The notes under the pieces were generated by a model that was not told where the DNA came from, did no database searches, and was given only the letters and a program-made list of their open reading frames with translations. Shown here piece after piece: positions 1 to 7,168 of a DNA stretch of 12,678 nt (the first letter of the stretch is position 1; each line of letters starts with the position of its first letter). The stretch spans positions 1 to 12,678 of the forward strand of contig JAAEQP010000901.1 of assembly GCA_024231375.1 (NCBI GenBank), in the 5' to 3' direction. The DNA is from a bacterium. GTDB lineage: Bacteria; Hydrogenedentota; Hydrogenedentia; Hydrogenedentiales; SLHB01. A program made the translations under genes and the position numbers.

Positions 1-288
1 CGACCATTCACGCGCCACCCCGTACAGAAAGAACGCGTCGATCCCCCGCCGCTTCCATTCCGCCGCATCCTGCTCCAGCTTGCGGTAGTCGCCCGTGAAC
101 AAGATCGTACGGGGCAACGGCAACGCATCCGTCGCCCCGTACGGCAACCCCGGCACCGGTGTCTTTGCCTCCTGCTCCTGCACCGGCTTCGGCCCCGCCG
201 CACCCGCGGCGACTGCCTCTCCCGCGCCCAGCGCCCCAATCACCACCAACGCGAACCACATCCACCCAACCATCCGCCTCGTATTCAT
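1..288 (-). CDS. Exported protein of unknown function, N-terminal part (cut by window edge)
   Basis: An open minus-strand frame runs from an ATG at 286-288 to the window edge without a stop, giving 96 codons. The sequence before the start reads GGAGGAGGGAGGACGCC on the coding strand, a strong Shine-Dalgarno. Residues 1-28 look like a signal peptide: a basic MNTRR start, a hydrophobic stretch (WMWFALVVIGALGAG), then AVAA as a likely cleavage region. A Pro/Gln/Glu-rich linker follows (about 30-60), and from residue 61 the protein looks folded, with TILFTGDYRKLEQDAAEWKR followed by RGIDAFFLYGVAREW. I do not recognise the family; a strand-then-helix start like this could open a barrel or Rossmann domain. 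ATG codons at residues 6 and 10 are alternative starts. The gene is divergent from the metallo-hydrolase at 529. Coding status is supported by signal peptide, ribosome site and lack of stops; the function is unknown. Confidence 0.75.
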   Translation of the reverse strand, partial: MNTRRMVGWMWFALVVIGALGAGEAVAAGAAGPKPVQEQEAKTPVPGLPYGATDALPLPRTILFTGDYRKLEQDAAEWKRRGIDAFFLYGVAREWS

Positions 289-392
289 GGCGTCCTCCCT
301 CCTCCGCGCCCGAGAAATCCGCGCCTCGCACAAACGCCAGTATACGCCACCGAACACAAATGCGGGGAGCGACACCCAACGACAGGCGCCCC

Positions 393-419
393 GTCCGCCC
401 CGTCCACTGCATCCATTCC
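393..419. repeat. Degenerate 9-bp periodic repeat, three units
   Basis: Three 9-bp units follow one another: GTCCGCCCC, GTCCACTGC, ATCCATTCC. Units share (G/A)TCC at the same phase. A better preserved tract of the same pattern lies at 10321-10356. It sits in the divergent spacer between the left-edge gene and the metallo-hydrolase and does not overlap a credible gene. Confidence 0.45.
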
Positions 420-454
420 ATAGGACCTATTTCCTCTCCAACGCATCCCAAAAC

Positions 455-484
455 TTGATCCCCACACGCCATCCCAGGTATTCA
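455..484 (+). promoter_or_regulatory. Candidate sigma70-like promoter of the metallo-hydrolase
   Basis: TTGATC (455-460) and TATTCA (479-484) are separated by 18 bp and lie about 45 bp before the start codon at 529. Four of six bases match consensus in each hexamer. The position is right for a short leader, but such matches arise by chance, so this is weak support. Confidence 0.3.
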
Positions 485-528
485 AGATCCCTCGACGCAA
501 CCATCGACCCATCCAGAAGGAATCGAAC

Positions 529-1698
529 ATGATGACCGGCATAATGATCTTGGGACTCTTCATAAGCGCGCAGGATCAATCGTTCTACGCGGGCGACTAC
601 CCCGATCCCGAGATCACCTACGACGAACTCGACGCCATGATGCTCCGGTATCCCCCGCGCGAGTTGGGCGGCCACAAGCTCGGACACGGTCGCAGCGCGC
701 CGGAACGTCGCGACATCGCCAAAGCCCTCAACGACCGTATTCGGTGGGACGGGCCGGTCAACCCCGATCTCGGCGCCTTCTACCAGAAGCGTATGCAGCG
801 GGCGCTCGACGAGATCGAGAACACCCCGGCCCCGAAGAAGGGCATCGTCGTCTGGAAGATGTACTCGTCCGGCGTTATCGTGAAGTCGCGCGAAGGCGTG
901 TTCGCCTTCGACGTAGTGGAAGGGTGCGTGCCGCCCGGCCTAACCCCTGCCGAGGCCTTCAACCAGCTACCCGCACCCGCCCACCTCGCCGAGGTCTTCC
1001 CATACCGCCTGCACTGGACCCCAGCCATGCGCGACCAGTTCGCACGCCTTGTCGACGTCTACTTCTCCACCCACTACCACTACGACCATCTGAGTGCCAT
1101 CCTCGTCGACGCGCTGCTCCAAGCAGGCAAGACCGTCGTGGCCACGGAACAGGCCCGGAAAACCTGCATGGAATGGGGCATCCAGGGCGCGGACCGCATC
1201 GTCACCATGCCGCAGGACCAGCTATCCTACCTGACCTCCAAGGAGTACGAGGTCAGCGGCGTCACGGCCATCACGTTCAACGGGTATCAGGACGAGTACC
1301 GGAAGACCGAACAGGATGGCCGCTGGGTGTGGACCCTGAACACGGACCCCCGCCGCGCCGAGAACAACGTGTATGTGGTGCGGATTGGCGGGGTCAACGT
1401 GTTCCACAACGGCGACGTACACCACTGCCCCGGCCTCTATCCCTGGCTAGTGAATCTGGTCGACACGGAATGGGCGCCCGACCCGTGCCTGACGGTACCG
1501 TGGTTTGAGAACTGGCATCGCGCCATTCCGAAGCTCTTCCCCGACGCAGCCATGACGGTCGTGCATGAATTGGAGCTGGGCCACACATCATTCCGCGAAG
1601 GTGAACCCGATCCCCGCCCCATCTTCCGCGTAGGCAAAGCCGACGCCCAATACCTCATGTGGGGCGAAACCATCCGGATACCCGAACCCAGGAGATAG
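529..1698 (+). CDS. Metallo-beta-lactamase-fold hydrolase, probably exported
   Basis: This 389-residue protein carries the metallo-beta-lactamase signature: FSTHYHYDHLSA contains H182-x-H184-x-D186-H187, the metal-binding HxHxDH motif. A later VFHNGD (G295-D296) matches the conserved Gly-Asp strand that supplies the bridging aspartate, and H346 or H352 in VHELELGHTSF could be the last histidine ligand. The fold hydrolyses esters, lactones, amides or phosphoesters; the substrate here cannot be told. Residues 1-14 (MMTGIMILGLFISA) resemble a short signal peptide without a basic start, so export is likely but not certain. No histidine occurs between 188 and 292, where most family members place another ligand. 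About 150 residues precede the motif, longer than a minimal domain. The ATG at 529 has AGAAGG eight bases upstream. The gene ends 10 bp from the convergent acylase gene. Confidence 0.8.
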   Translation: MMTGIMILGLFISAQDQSFYAGDYPDPEITYDELDAMMLRYPPRELGGHKLGHGRSAPERRDIAKALNDRIRWDGPVNPDLGAFYQKRMQRALDEIENTPAPKKGIVVWKMYSSGVIVKSREGVFAFDVVEGCVPPGLTPAEAFNQLPAPAHLAEVFPYRLHWTPAMRDQFARLVDVYFSTHYHYDHLSAILVDALLQAGKTVVATEQARKTCMEWGIQGADRIVTMPQDQLSYLTSKEYEVSGVTAITFNGYQDEYRKTEQDGRWVWTLNTDPRRAENNVYVVRIGGVNVFHNGDVHHCPGLYPWLVNLVDTEWAPDPCLTVPWFENWHRAIPKLFPDAAMTVVHELELGHTSFREGEPDPRPIFRVGKADAQYLMWGETIRIPEPRR

Positions 1699-1708
1699 AG
1701 CGGGTCCG

Positions 1709-4093
1709 CTACTCCGAGGCCACCGCCCCGCCCGTAACAGGCGCCAGAGGAAGATCCTCGCGCCGGAACGGCGCGTCCTTCATCTGCCAGTCCATGAACA
1801 TCGCGTACTGGTCCTGGTAGTTGGGCGACTTCGGATCTTCACATTGTCCGGGCACCAGCAGGTCGCGCGCTTGGATCGTCTTCCCGAACTCCACCGCCAT
1901 CCAGTAGGTGCCGCAATTCCGTTTCGGGAATCCCCTCACATCATCCAGTCTCATGTTGTCCGGCTGACGGGGCCAGAACCGGCAATCCGCGCCGTACTTC
2001 TCGCTCAGGTCCGCCATAATGCGGTTGAAACAATCCAGAGCGACCGCGTCCTTGTCGCGACCGTGAAGGTAGTCGCCGATCAGTTCGATGCCCGACCGGT
2101 CCGGCTCCATAATTCGGAAAAACAGAGGGCCGAAGATCTGAACGTTGCCAAGCGACATGCTCCGTTCGACCAGTGGGCCGAAGTCTGCCGACAGCACTTC
2201 CACCATGCATTCCATGAACCACTCGTTGAAGATGGTGACTGCGGCGGCGCCGGGCACGTCGCGGTAGTCCCAGTTCTCCAGCAGTTCCAGGGCCATACGC
2301 GTCTGGGGATCGTCGCCCCCCCGCTCCTTCAGCAACCGCACCAGGTAGGGCCCCATGAACGGTCCACCGAAATGATGCTCCCCATTCCGGCGGTTGATGT
2401 CCACGAACGTGTCCCAGTCGATGGGCGCGGTCTCCTCGAGCGTAGCCGCGATGGGATGACCCCACAGAATCTCCGGCCACCATCCCTTGATCTTCGTACT
2501 CGGCTTGTTGTTGAAGTTCTGAAGCCACCCTTCCGCCGGATTCACCGTCGACACCACATCGGTGGCCACCTTCACACCCAGCCAATCGTACTCGCCCGTC
2601 CCGGGCACGGGAAGCCGCGGATCGTGTCCTTTGCGTCGCTGCGGCAACCGTCCCGCCAGGTAATAGGCAATGTTGCCGTCCCCATCGGCGCACACGTAGT
2701 TGTGCGACGTGGCAACATCACGAACAATACGCCCCATGTCTTCCACATTCCGCGCAAAGTTCATCTCCAGGTGCGCCGCGAAAGACTGTACTTGCAGACG
2801 GTCGTAGGACCGGCACTTGGCGTAGGCCCGGTTGTTCATGGTTTCCCATTCCACGATGGGGCCATGCACCGTGCGATACACCGTGTACGGTTCGACAGCG
2901 AGTGTGTCGTCTTCCTGACGCACGACGATGGGCCAGTCAATGGCCTCCATGTCCTTCCATTCGCCGTTGTGCCAGTATTGATGCTCGTTATCAGGGTTGA
3001 GCTTCTCCACGTAGAAATCGGTCTGGCACACCATAGCCGACGTGCTTCCCCACGCAACGCGGTCGTTGTGCCCAAGCACCACGCCGGGCACCCCAATGAA
3101 GCAGATGCCGCTAACGTTCAAACCCGGCGCCACCAAATGCACTTGAGCGCCCTTCGCCGGCGAACTGAACCCCATCATCGGCGACAGGAACAGCATCGCA
3201 TTGCCGGTGGTGCTTCGCTCCGGTGAGACCGCCCACACCTGACTCCCCCACTTCGTCAGTACCTCCTGCTCACGCGCATAGTCGTTCGCCTCGAACCGCC
3301 GGTCCAACGCAGCAATCACCGAGTCCGGGTCGAACTCCGCAATCACCGGATCTTCAGCAGCGAGCACCGTGCCAGGAGCAACCCGTTTCTCGCTGTGGTC
3401 CGTGGTAGGCGCGGTCGGTACATTCGATGGCAATGCATCGTGCAGCATCGCTTGCTTGAAGCGCTCGCCCCGCAGCACCTTCAAGATACCCATCAGCTTC
3501 CGGATGTCCATCGAGTTTCCGCCACCCACATCGCCCACTACGTTCATGTAGTGAGCCGCCCCCGCGGCAACTTCCACCATCCGGAAGGGCGGCCGTTCCG
3601 GCACATACTTGGCCATGTACGCGTTTGCCCCGTCCAGGTAGGCCTGCATGTAGCTAAGGATCTCGGGCGCCAGGCCCTCAAGCATCTCTAGAAGCTCCTG
3701 CTCGGGATACGTGCTCGTACGCATGCGCTCGTCGGAACGGCGCGCGTTGGCGTCGAGAATGGCCCGTCGGCCCATCACGCTGTCGCTCGTCCGGATAATC
3801 TGAATGCACCGATCTTCCATGATCACATAGCCCTGCGCACGAAACGCCGCCTCAATCGACGGCGCAAACACGTGCGGCACACCGAAACTGTCGCGATACA
3901 CTTCGATATGGTCGCCGGACAACGTCAGCGTGTACCAGCCGGACTGCGGAAGAGGAAGATCGTCGCGTTCGGGCATGAACGCATAGGCCTCCGCCTGTTC
4001 CAGCAACTCTTTCTCAGAAACCGCCGCACTTGGCGCGGCGCCAACCGCCCACACCAACAACGACAACCCTATTGACAGACGAATCTTACGCAT
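1709..4093 (-). CDS. Penicillin acylase family protein (S45 Ntn-hydrolase), secreted
   Basis: The 794-residue product has the length and motif order of penicillin/acyl-homoserine-lactone acylases, which hydrolyse amide-linked acyl groups and mature by self-cleavage into alpha and beta chains. A signal peptide covers about 1-24 (MRKIRLS, hydrophobic core, PSAA). The alpha part has VYRDSFGVPHVFAP (65-78) and GYVIMEDR (88-95). G283-S284 in KWGSQVWAVS is the expected autocleavage site, making S284 the N-terminal nucleophile of the beta chain. Further family motifs are GVPGVVLGHNDRVAWGST (334-351), DGDGNIAYYLAGRLPQR (470-486) and WLQNFNNKPS (523-532), the last supplying the catalytic Asn region. 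LSPMMG (303-308) stands where many relatives have a DPH sequence. The substrate could be a beta-lactam, lipopeptide, homoserine lactone or N-acyl sugar; nothing decides. The ATG at 4093 has AAGAGG close upstream. The gene stands alone, convergent with the metallo-hydrolase. Confidence 0.92.
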   Translation of the reverse strand: MRKIRLSIGLSLLVWAVGAAPSAAVSEKELLEQAEAYAFMPERDDLPLPQSGWYTLTLSGDHIEVYRDSFGVPHVFAPSIEAAFRAQGYVIMEDRCIQIIRTSDSVMGRRAILDANARRSDERMRTSTYPEQELLEMLEGLAPEILSYMQAYLDGANAYMAKYVPERPPFRMVEVAAGAAHYMNVVGDVGGGNSMDIRKLMGILKVLRGERFKQAMLHDALPSNVPTAPTTDHSEKRVAPGTVLAAEDPVIAEFDPDSVIAALDRRFEANDYAREQEVLTKWGSQVWAVSPERSTTGNAMLFLSPMMGFSSPAKGAQVHLVAPGLNVSGICFIGVPGVVLGHNDRVAWGSTSAMVCQTDFYVEKLNPDNEHQYWHNGEWKDMEAIDWPIVVRQEDDTLAVEPYTVYRTVHGPIVEWETMNNRAYAKCRSYDRLQVQSFAAHLEMNFARNVEDMGRIVRDVATSHNYVCADGDGNIAYYLAGRLPQRRKGHDPRLPVPGTGEYDWLGVKVATDVVSTVNPAEGWLQNFNNKPSTKIKGWWPEILWGHPIAATLEETAPIDWDTFVDINRRNGEHHFGGPFMGPYLVRLLKERGGDDPQTRMALELLENWDYRDVPGAAAVTIFNEWFMECMVEVLSADFGPLVERSMSLGNVQIFGPLFFRIMEPDRSGIELIGDYLHGRDKDAVALDCFNRIMADLSEKYGADCRFWPRQPDNMRLDDVRGFPKRNCGTYWMAVEFGKTIQARDLLVPGQCEDPKSPNYQDQYAMFMDWQMKDAPFRREDLPLAPVTGGAVASE

Positions 4094-4427
4094 AAACCTC
4101 TTGTCCTGAAAGACCTGTGTGAAACGGTCGTTGACCCATGAAAACGGGCGAGATTACCAACGCATGCAGTCCTTTAGTATACCATGGCCGGACCGTGAAA
4201 CGCATCCAGCCCCCCCGATTCCCCAATCCGAGCAATGGCTAGTCACCACACCTCCCGCACCCGCACGGTGCATTCGGCCATGTCCAACCTATCAACAATT
4301 ACCTACGACGGAAGCGTTTGTTACGTTCTCATGCACTGCACGTCACATCACAGGCCATTGAACGCACTCGACCAATTGCGCTACCGTCAACATCGTGCGT
4401 AGGGGTCGCATGCTGGGGAGAAACACC
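4094..4427. other. Divergent intergenic region between acylase and sulfatase 1
   Basis: This 334-bp gap separates two divergently read genes and must hold both promoters. Base composition is less G+C-rich than the flanking genes. I find no credible small gene: the short frames here lack ribosome sites and recognisable protein character. One extended -10 candidate for the acylase lies at 4176-4184. No convincing -35/-10 pair for sulfatase 1 was found. Confidence 0.6.
4176..4184 (-). promoter_or_regulatory. Candidate extended -10 promoter for the acylase
   Basis: On the minus strand the bases read TGGTATACT, a TGn extension followed by TATACT (5/6 to TATAAT), 83 bp before the acylase start. 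No good -35 hexamer is present at the normal distance, which is compatible with an extended -10 promoter but leaves the call weak. Confidence 0.35.
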
Positions 4428-6011
4428 GTGAAGCAACACGTACCAAGCCGACGCGAGTTTGTGACCTACGGAGGGTTGGCCGCGACCGCGGCCGGTCTGG
4501 CCGGCGCGAGTCCACAACCGCGGCCCAACACACAACCCGGTCTACGGCCCGGCGAAGCCTCCTCCGCCAGGCGCCCCAATGTTCTGCTCATCATGACCGA
4601 TCAACACCGCGCGGACCTCATGACCTGCGCGGGCCGCGACCTCGTGCCCACGCCGAACATCGACCGTATTGCCGAACGCGGCGTTCGGTTCGAGAACGCC
4701 TACTGCCCATATCCTGTGTGCCTCGCGTCGCGCAGCGCCATGCTGACAGGTCTCTACGCCCACACAACGGGCGCCATCAACAACAACGACCGTCTCGACT
4801 GGCGTTACCGCACCATGGCGCACCATTTTGCCGACCACGGGTACCTGACCGGCCTTATCGGCAAGATGCACTTCAACGATGTGCATAACCACGGCTTCGA
4901 ATACTACATGCACATCAACGACTGGCTCATGTACCTCGGCCCGAAACAACGCCATTACGCCAACGAAATCGCCAACCATCCCCTCTCCCCGAAATTCCAC
5001 GACACCATGGTCGACGATGGAGCGGGCTTCCCCGATGTGGCGGACCTGTGGGACGGACCCAGCCCATGGGTAGGCAATGTGGAGCGGAACGATTTCGCGA
5101 CCATGGCGTCACAACTCGACGCCGAAGACCATATGGAGGCTTTCCTGGTTCGCGAAACGTGCAAGTTCATGCGCCGGTACCAGGACCAGCCTTTCTTCCT
5201 TGTGTGCAGCCTGATGAAGCCGCACACACCCCTCTTCGCGCCCAAGGAATGGGCGGACCGCTACCCGGTCGACGCGGAGGAGTTGCCCGAGGTGGGCGAT
5301 ATCGCGTCCTACCCACAACATGTCCGGAATCGTATCCGCAACTTCGAGAAGAAAGACCCGCAACTCCGCAAGGCCCATCGCGCGGGCTATCACGCCAATC
5401 TCGCCTATGTGGACGCCTGTATCGGGACGCTGGTGGATACACTGGACGAAATGGGGTTGTGGCAGAACACCATCGTCGTCTACACGTCCGACCACGGCGA
5501 AATGGACGGCGACCACGGGATGTACCAGAAATTCTGCCTCTTCGATCCCTCGGTGAAAGTGCCACTCATCGTGTGCCATCCGCCCCAGATCCCCGAAGGC
5601 GAGGTCACGAAGGCCCTCACAGGCCAGATCGGCCTCTACCCCACGTTGACCGATCTCGCCGGTCTGCCCGATCCCACGGACACCGCGGTCGTCCCCATGG
5701 ACGGCGCCCCGGATCGCATCGAAGCCCAGTCCTTCGCCGACGTGGCACGCCAGCCCGACTCAACCGGACCCGACGCCGTGTTCAGCGAATTCCATCTGCG
5801 GGCGAAGCCTTGCCAGTTCATGCTGCGCACGGACCAGTACAAGTACATTCACAATGAAGGTCGTGGCCATGAACTCTATGACCTGATTGCGGACCCCGGC
5901 GAGAGCATCAACCTGGCCGAGGACCCGGTCCGCGCCGACATCATCACGCGCCTGCGCCGCCGACTCGCGGACTTCTACGACCCCGGACGCAACCCCTTCC
6001 GCCCCGCCTAG
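4428..6011 (+). CDS. Tat-exported S1-family sulfatase with C-x-A-S-R active site
   Basis: A 527-residue type I sulfatase, which removes sulfate from esters such as sulfated glycans using a formylglycine made from an active-site Cys. NVLLIMTDQHRADL (51-64) provides metal ligand D58; PVCLASRSAMLTG (96-108) contains C98, the residue converted to formylglycine, in the variant C-x-A-S-R form; GKMHF (145-149) gives K146 and H148; H266 lies in MKPHTP; YTSDHGEMDGDHG (352-364) gives D355 and H356, and K368 follows. SRREFV (7-12) plus the Ala/Gly-rich stretch to about 27 is a twin-arginine signal, without a lipobox Cys. I chose the GTG at 4428 because GGGGAG stands 7 bases before it and the Tat motif then sits near the N-terminus; GTG 4395 and ATG 4410 are in-frame alternatives. 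No maturation enzyme is encoded nearby. The subfamily and substrate are unassigned. Confidence 0.92.
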   Translation: MKQHVPSRREFVTYGGLAATAAGLAGASPQPRPNTQPGLRPGEASSARRPNVLLIMTDQHRADLMTCAGRDLVPTPNIDRIAERGVRFENAYCPYPVCLASRSAMLTGLYAHTTGAINNNDRLDWRYRTMAHHFADHGYLTGLIGKMHFNDVHNHGFEYYMHINDWLMYLGPKQRHYANEIANHPLSPKFHDTMVDDGAGFPDVADLWDGPSPWVGNVERNDFATMASQLDAEDHMEAFLVRETCKFMRRYQDQPFFLVCSLMKPHTPLFAPKEWADRYPVDAEELPEVGDIASYPQHVRNRIRNFEKKDPQLRKAHRAGYHANLAYVDACIGTLVDTLDEMGLWQNTIVVYTSDHGEMDGDHGMYQKFCLFDPSVKVPLIVCHPPQIPEGEVTKALTGQIGLYPTLTDLAGLPDPTDTAVVPMDGAPDRIEAQSFADVARQPDSTGPDAVFSEFHLRAKPCQFMLRTDQYKYIHNEGRGHELYDLIADPGESINLAEDPVRADIITRLRRRLADFYDPGRNPFRPA

Positions 6012-6124
6012 AGCGGTGCAGTGGATCTGTTGAGGAACTCCCTGACACTCGGACACTGTCAATCCCGGACCTACGCCAATTCGTGTCCGTGTGAGGAGTC
6101 ACCGGGAACCCTGAGAACAGAAGC

Positions 6125-6188
6125 GAAAACGCCGGGACTGACCCCAGCGAGCGTAGCGAGACGGGTCTGTCCCTGGCCTTTTCGCGGC
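6125..6188. repeat. REP-like imperfect inverted repeat
   Basis: GCCGGGACTGACCC (6131-6144) pairs with GGGTCTGTCCCTGGC (6163-6177): reverse-complementing the right arm gives the left arm with one mismatch and one extra base. The interior holds a direct repeat GCGAG-CGTA-GCGAG (6147-6160). A second small stem, GGCC-TTTTCGC-GGCC, overlaps the right edge. It lies between the convergent ends of sulfatase 1 and the SGNH hydrolase. GAAAACG followed by GGGACTG (6124-6140) is shared with the right edge of the window. It may be a dispersed REP element or act as a two-way terminator. Confidence 0.55.
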
Positions 6189-6222
6189 CTGCGCGCCAAG
6201 CCGGGACTTCTTCAACAGTCCT

Positions 6223-7002
6223 TCAACTCCCTTCTCTCTCACCAAGGGCCTTGCCCGTCACCACGTCCTTCCCCTCCAAAGCACGTGTGATGGTCAACGC
6301 CACCTGTTTCGCCAGAAAGGCAGACCCCTCCGGCGTGAAATGGACATTTCTCGGCTTCTGATGCTTCTCTAACTCAGGTAGCACATAGGCATACAAGTCA
6401 TCGATTTCCACGCCCCACTTCCTCATCACGCCTGCCGCTGCCTCATTGTAGAGCACATCGTCACCCTTGATGCGCCCCGCTGCACCTACAGGGACCGGCG
6501 TCGTTGAAGTCCATATCAACGTCGCGCCCGTGGCCTTCAGCTTCCCCACCAGCGCGTCCAGGTTCTTCTCGTACTCCTCCAGTGCGGTCACCCTGTCAGC
6601 AGAGGAGTCCAACTTCCGGCCACGCATCCGTTTCAGGTCGTGAAGCCCCCAATTGAAATGGATGACGTCCCATTCGGCCTCGCCGATCCATTTGTCCAGT
6701 TCCGCCAAACCTCGCGACGTGTCTCCACCATTGGTGGGAATCCGCAACAGGTTGGCCTTCCCCTTCAGCAACTCGCGTGTCGATGCGGTGTAACCAATGG
6801 AAATAGAATCGCCAATCAGAAGCACCCTCGGCAGCGCTGGTTCCTCCCGAACATAGGCGAAGGCCGGGCTCTTCATGGCCTTCGAACCAACCTTCTGCTC
6901 CCACGCCAACTGGGCAGTGGACTTCGGTTGCTCCTGTGCCACGGCGTTCATCGCACACGGCACCACACACAACATCACGAGTACAAATCCCAAGAAACGC
7001 AT
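6223..7002 (-). CDS. Secreted SGNH/GDSL-type hydrolase
   Basis: A 259-residue protein with the SGNH fold layout, a family of esterases and carbohydrate deacetylases. RVLLIGDSISIGY (59-71) is block I with nucleophile S66. NGGDTSRGL (91-99) supplies the block II glycine. NWGLHD (117-122) stands at block III, where relatives usually read GxND. NVHFTPEGSAFLA (219-231) is block V with catalytic H221. A signal peptide covers about 1-22 (MRFLGFVLVML to AVA-Q). The same frame stays open upstream to 7434, but that part is antisense to the GH123 gene. I chose the ATG at 7000-7002 because it begins a clean signal peptide, has GGAGG ten bases upstream and a strong promoter 56 bp away. The gene diverges from GH123 with 166 bp between starts, which suggests related roles, perhaps deacylation of the same glycan. 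Substrate unknown. Confidence 0.85.
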   Translation of the reverse strand: MRFLGFVLVMLCVVPCAMNAVAQEQPKSTAQLAWEQKVGSKAMKSPAFAYVREEPALPRVLLIGDSISIGYTASTRELLKGKANLLRIPTNGGDTSRGLAELDKWIGEAEWDVIHFNWGLHDLKRMRGRKLDSSADRVTALEEYEKNLDALVGKLKATGATLIWTSTTPVPVGAAGRIKGDDVLYNEAAAGVMRKWGVEIDDLYAYVLPELEKHQKPRNVHFTPEGSAFLAKQVALTITRALEGKDVVTGKALGEREGS

Positions 7003-7057
7003 CACGCTGCGTCCTCCCACGTTGCTCACTTTCACTCCGCCCACAGCCCACCGCCAG

Positions 7058-7086
7058 ATTCTAGCCTTGCTGCCCAACACCGTCAA
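7058..7086 (-). promoter_or_regulatory. Sigma70-like promoter of the SGNH hydrolase gene
   Basis: On the minus strand TTGACG (7081-7086) and TAGAAT (7058-7063) are spaced by 17 bp, each matching consensus at 5/6 positions. The -10 lies 55 bp upstream of the SGNH start at 7002, which also supports that start over the longer open frame. Confidence 0.6.
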
Positions 7087-7093
7087 TCCGTTC

Positions 7094-7123
7094 TTGGACT
7101 CAGGGCACAGAAATGGGTACACT
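7094..7123 (+). promoter_or_regulatory. Candidate sigma70-like promoter of the GH123-like gene
   Basis: TTGGAC (7094-7099) and TACACT (7118-7123) are 18 bp apart and end 45 bp before the GH123-like start at 7169. The match is moderate. It lies just upstream of the divergent SGNH promoter, so both could answer to a common regulator binding between them. Confidence 0.4.
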
Positions 7124-7168
7124 CCGCCTGCGTTGGGGCAACGTTTGGGTGCGAAACGGAGACATACG

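Noticed and set aside
95..532. Plus-strand frames over the left-edge gene and spacer
   Set aside because: Ser/Pro/Arg-rich shadow translations that run through the 9-bp repeat and overlap the better supported minus-strand gene.
1699..1708. Shared terminator between the convergent metallo-hydrolase and acylase
   Set aside because: The gap is only 10 bp and no hairpin with a T-run was seen in or beside it.
1844..3226. 460-codon plus-strand open frame opposite the acylase
   Set aside because: It is exactly antisense to conserved acylase motifs, has His/Arg/Val-rich shadow composition and no ribosome site; long antisense frames are expected at this G+C content.
6875..7168. N-terminal extension of the GH123-like protein
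   Set aside because: It would bury the signal peptide and overlap the SGNH gene; the ATG at 7169 has a proper ribosome site.
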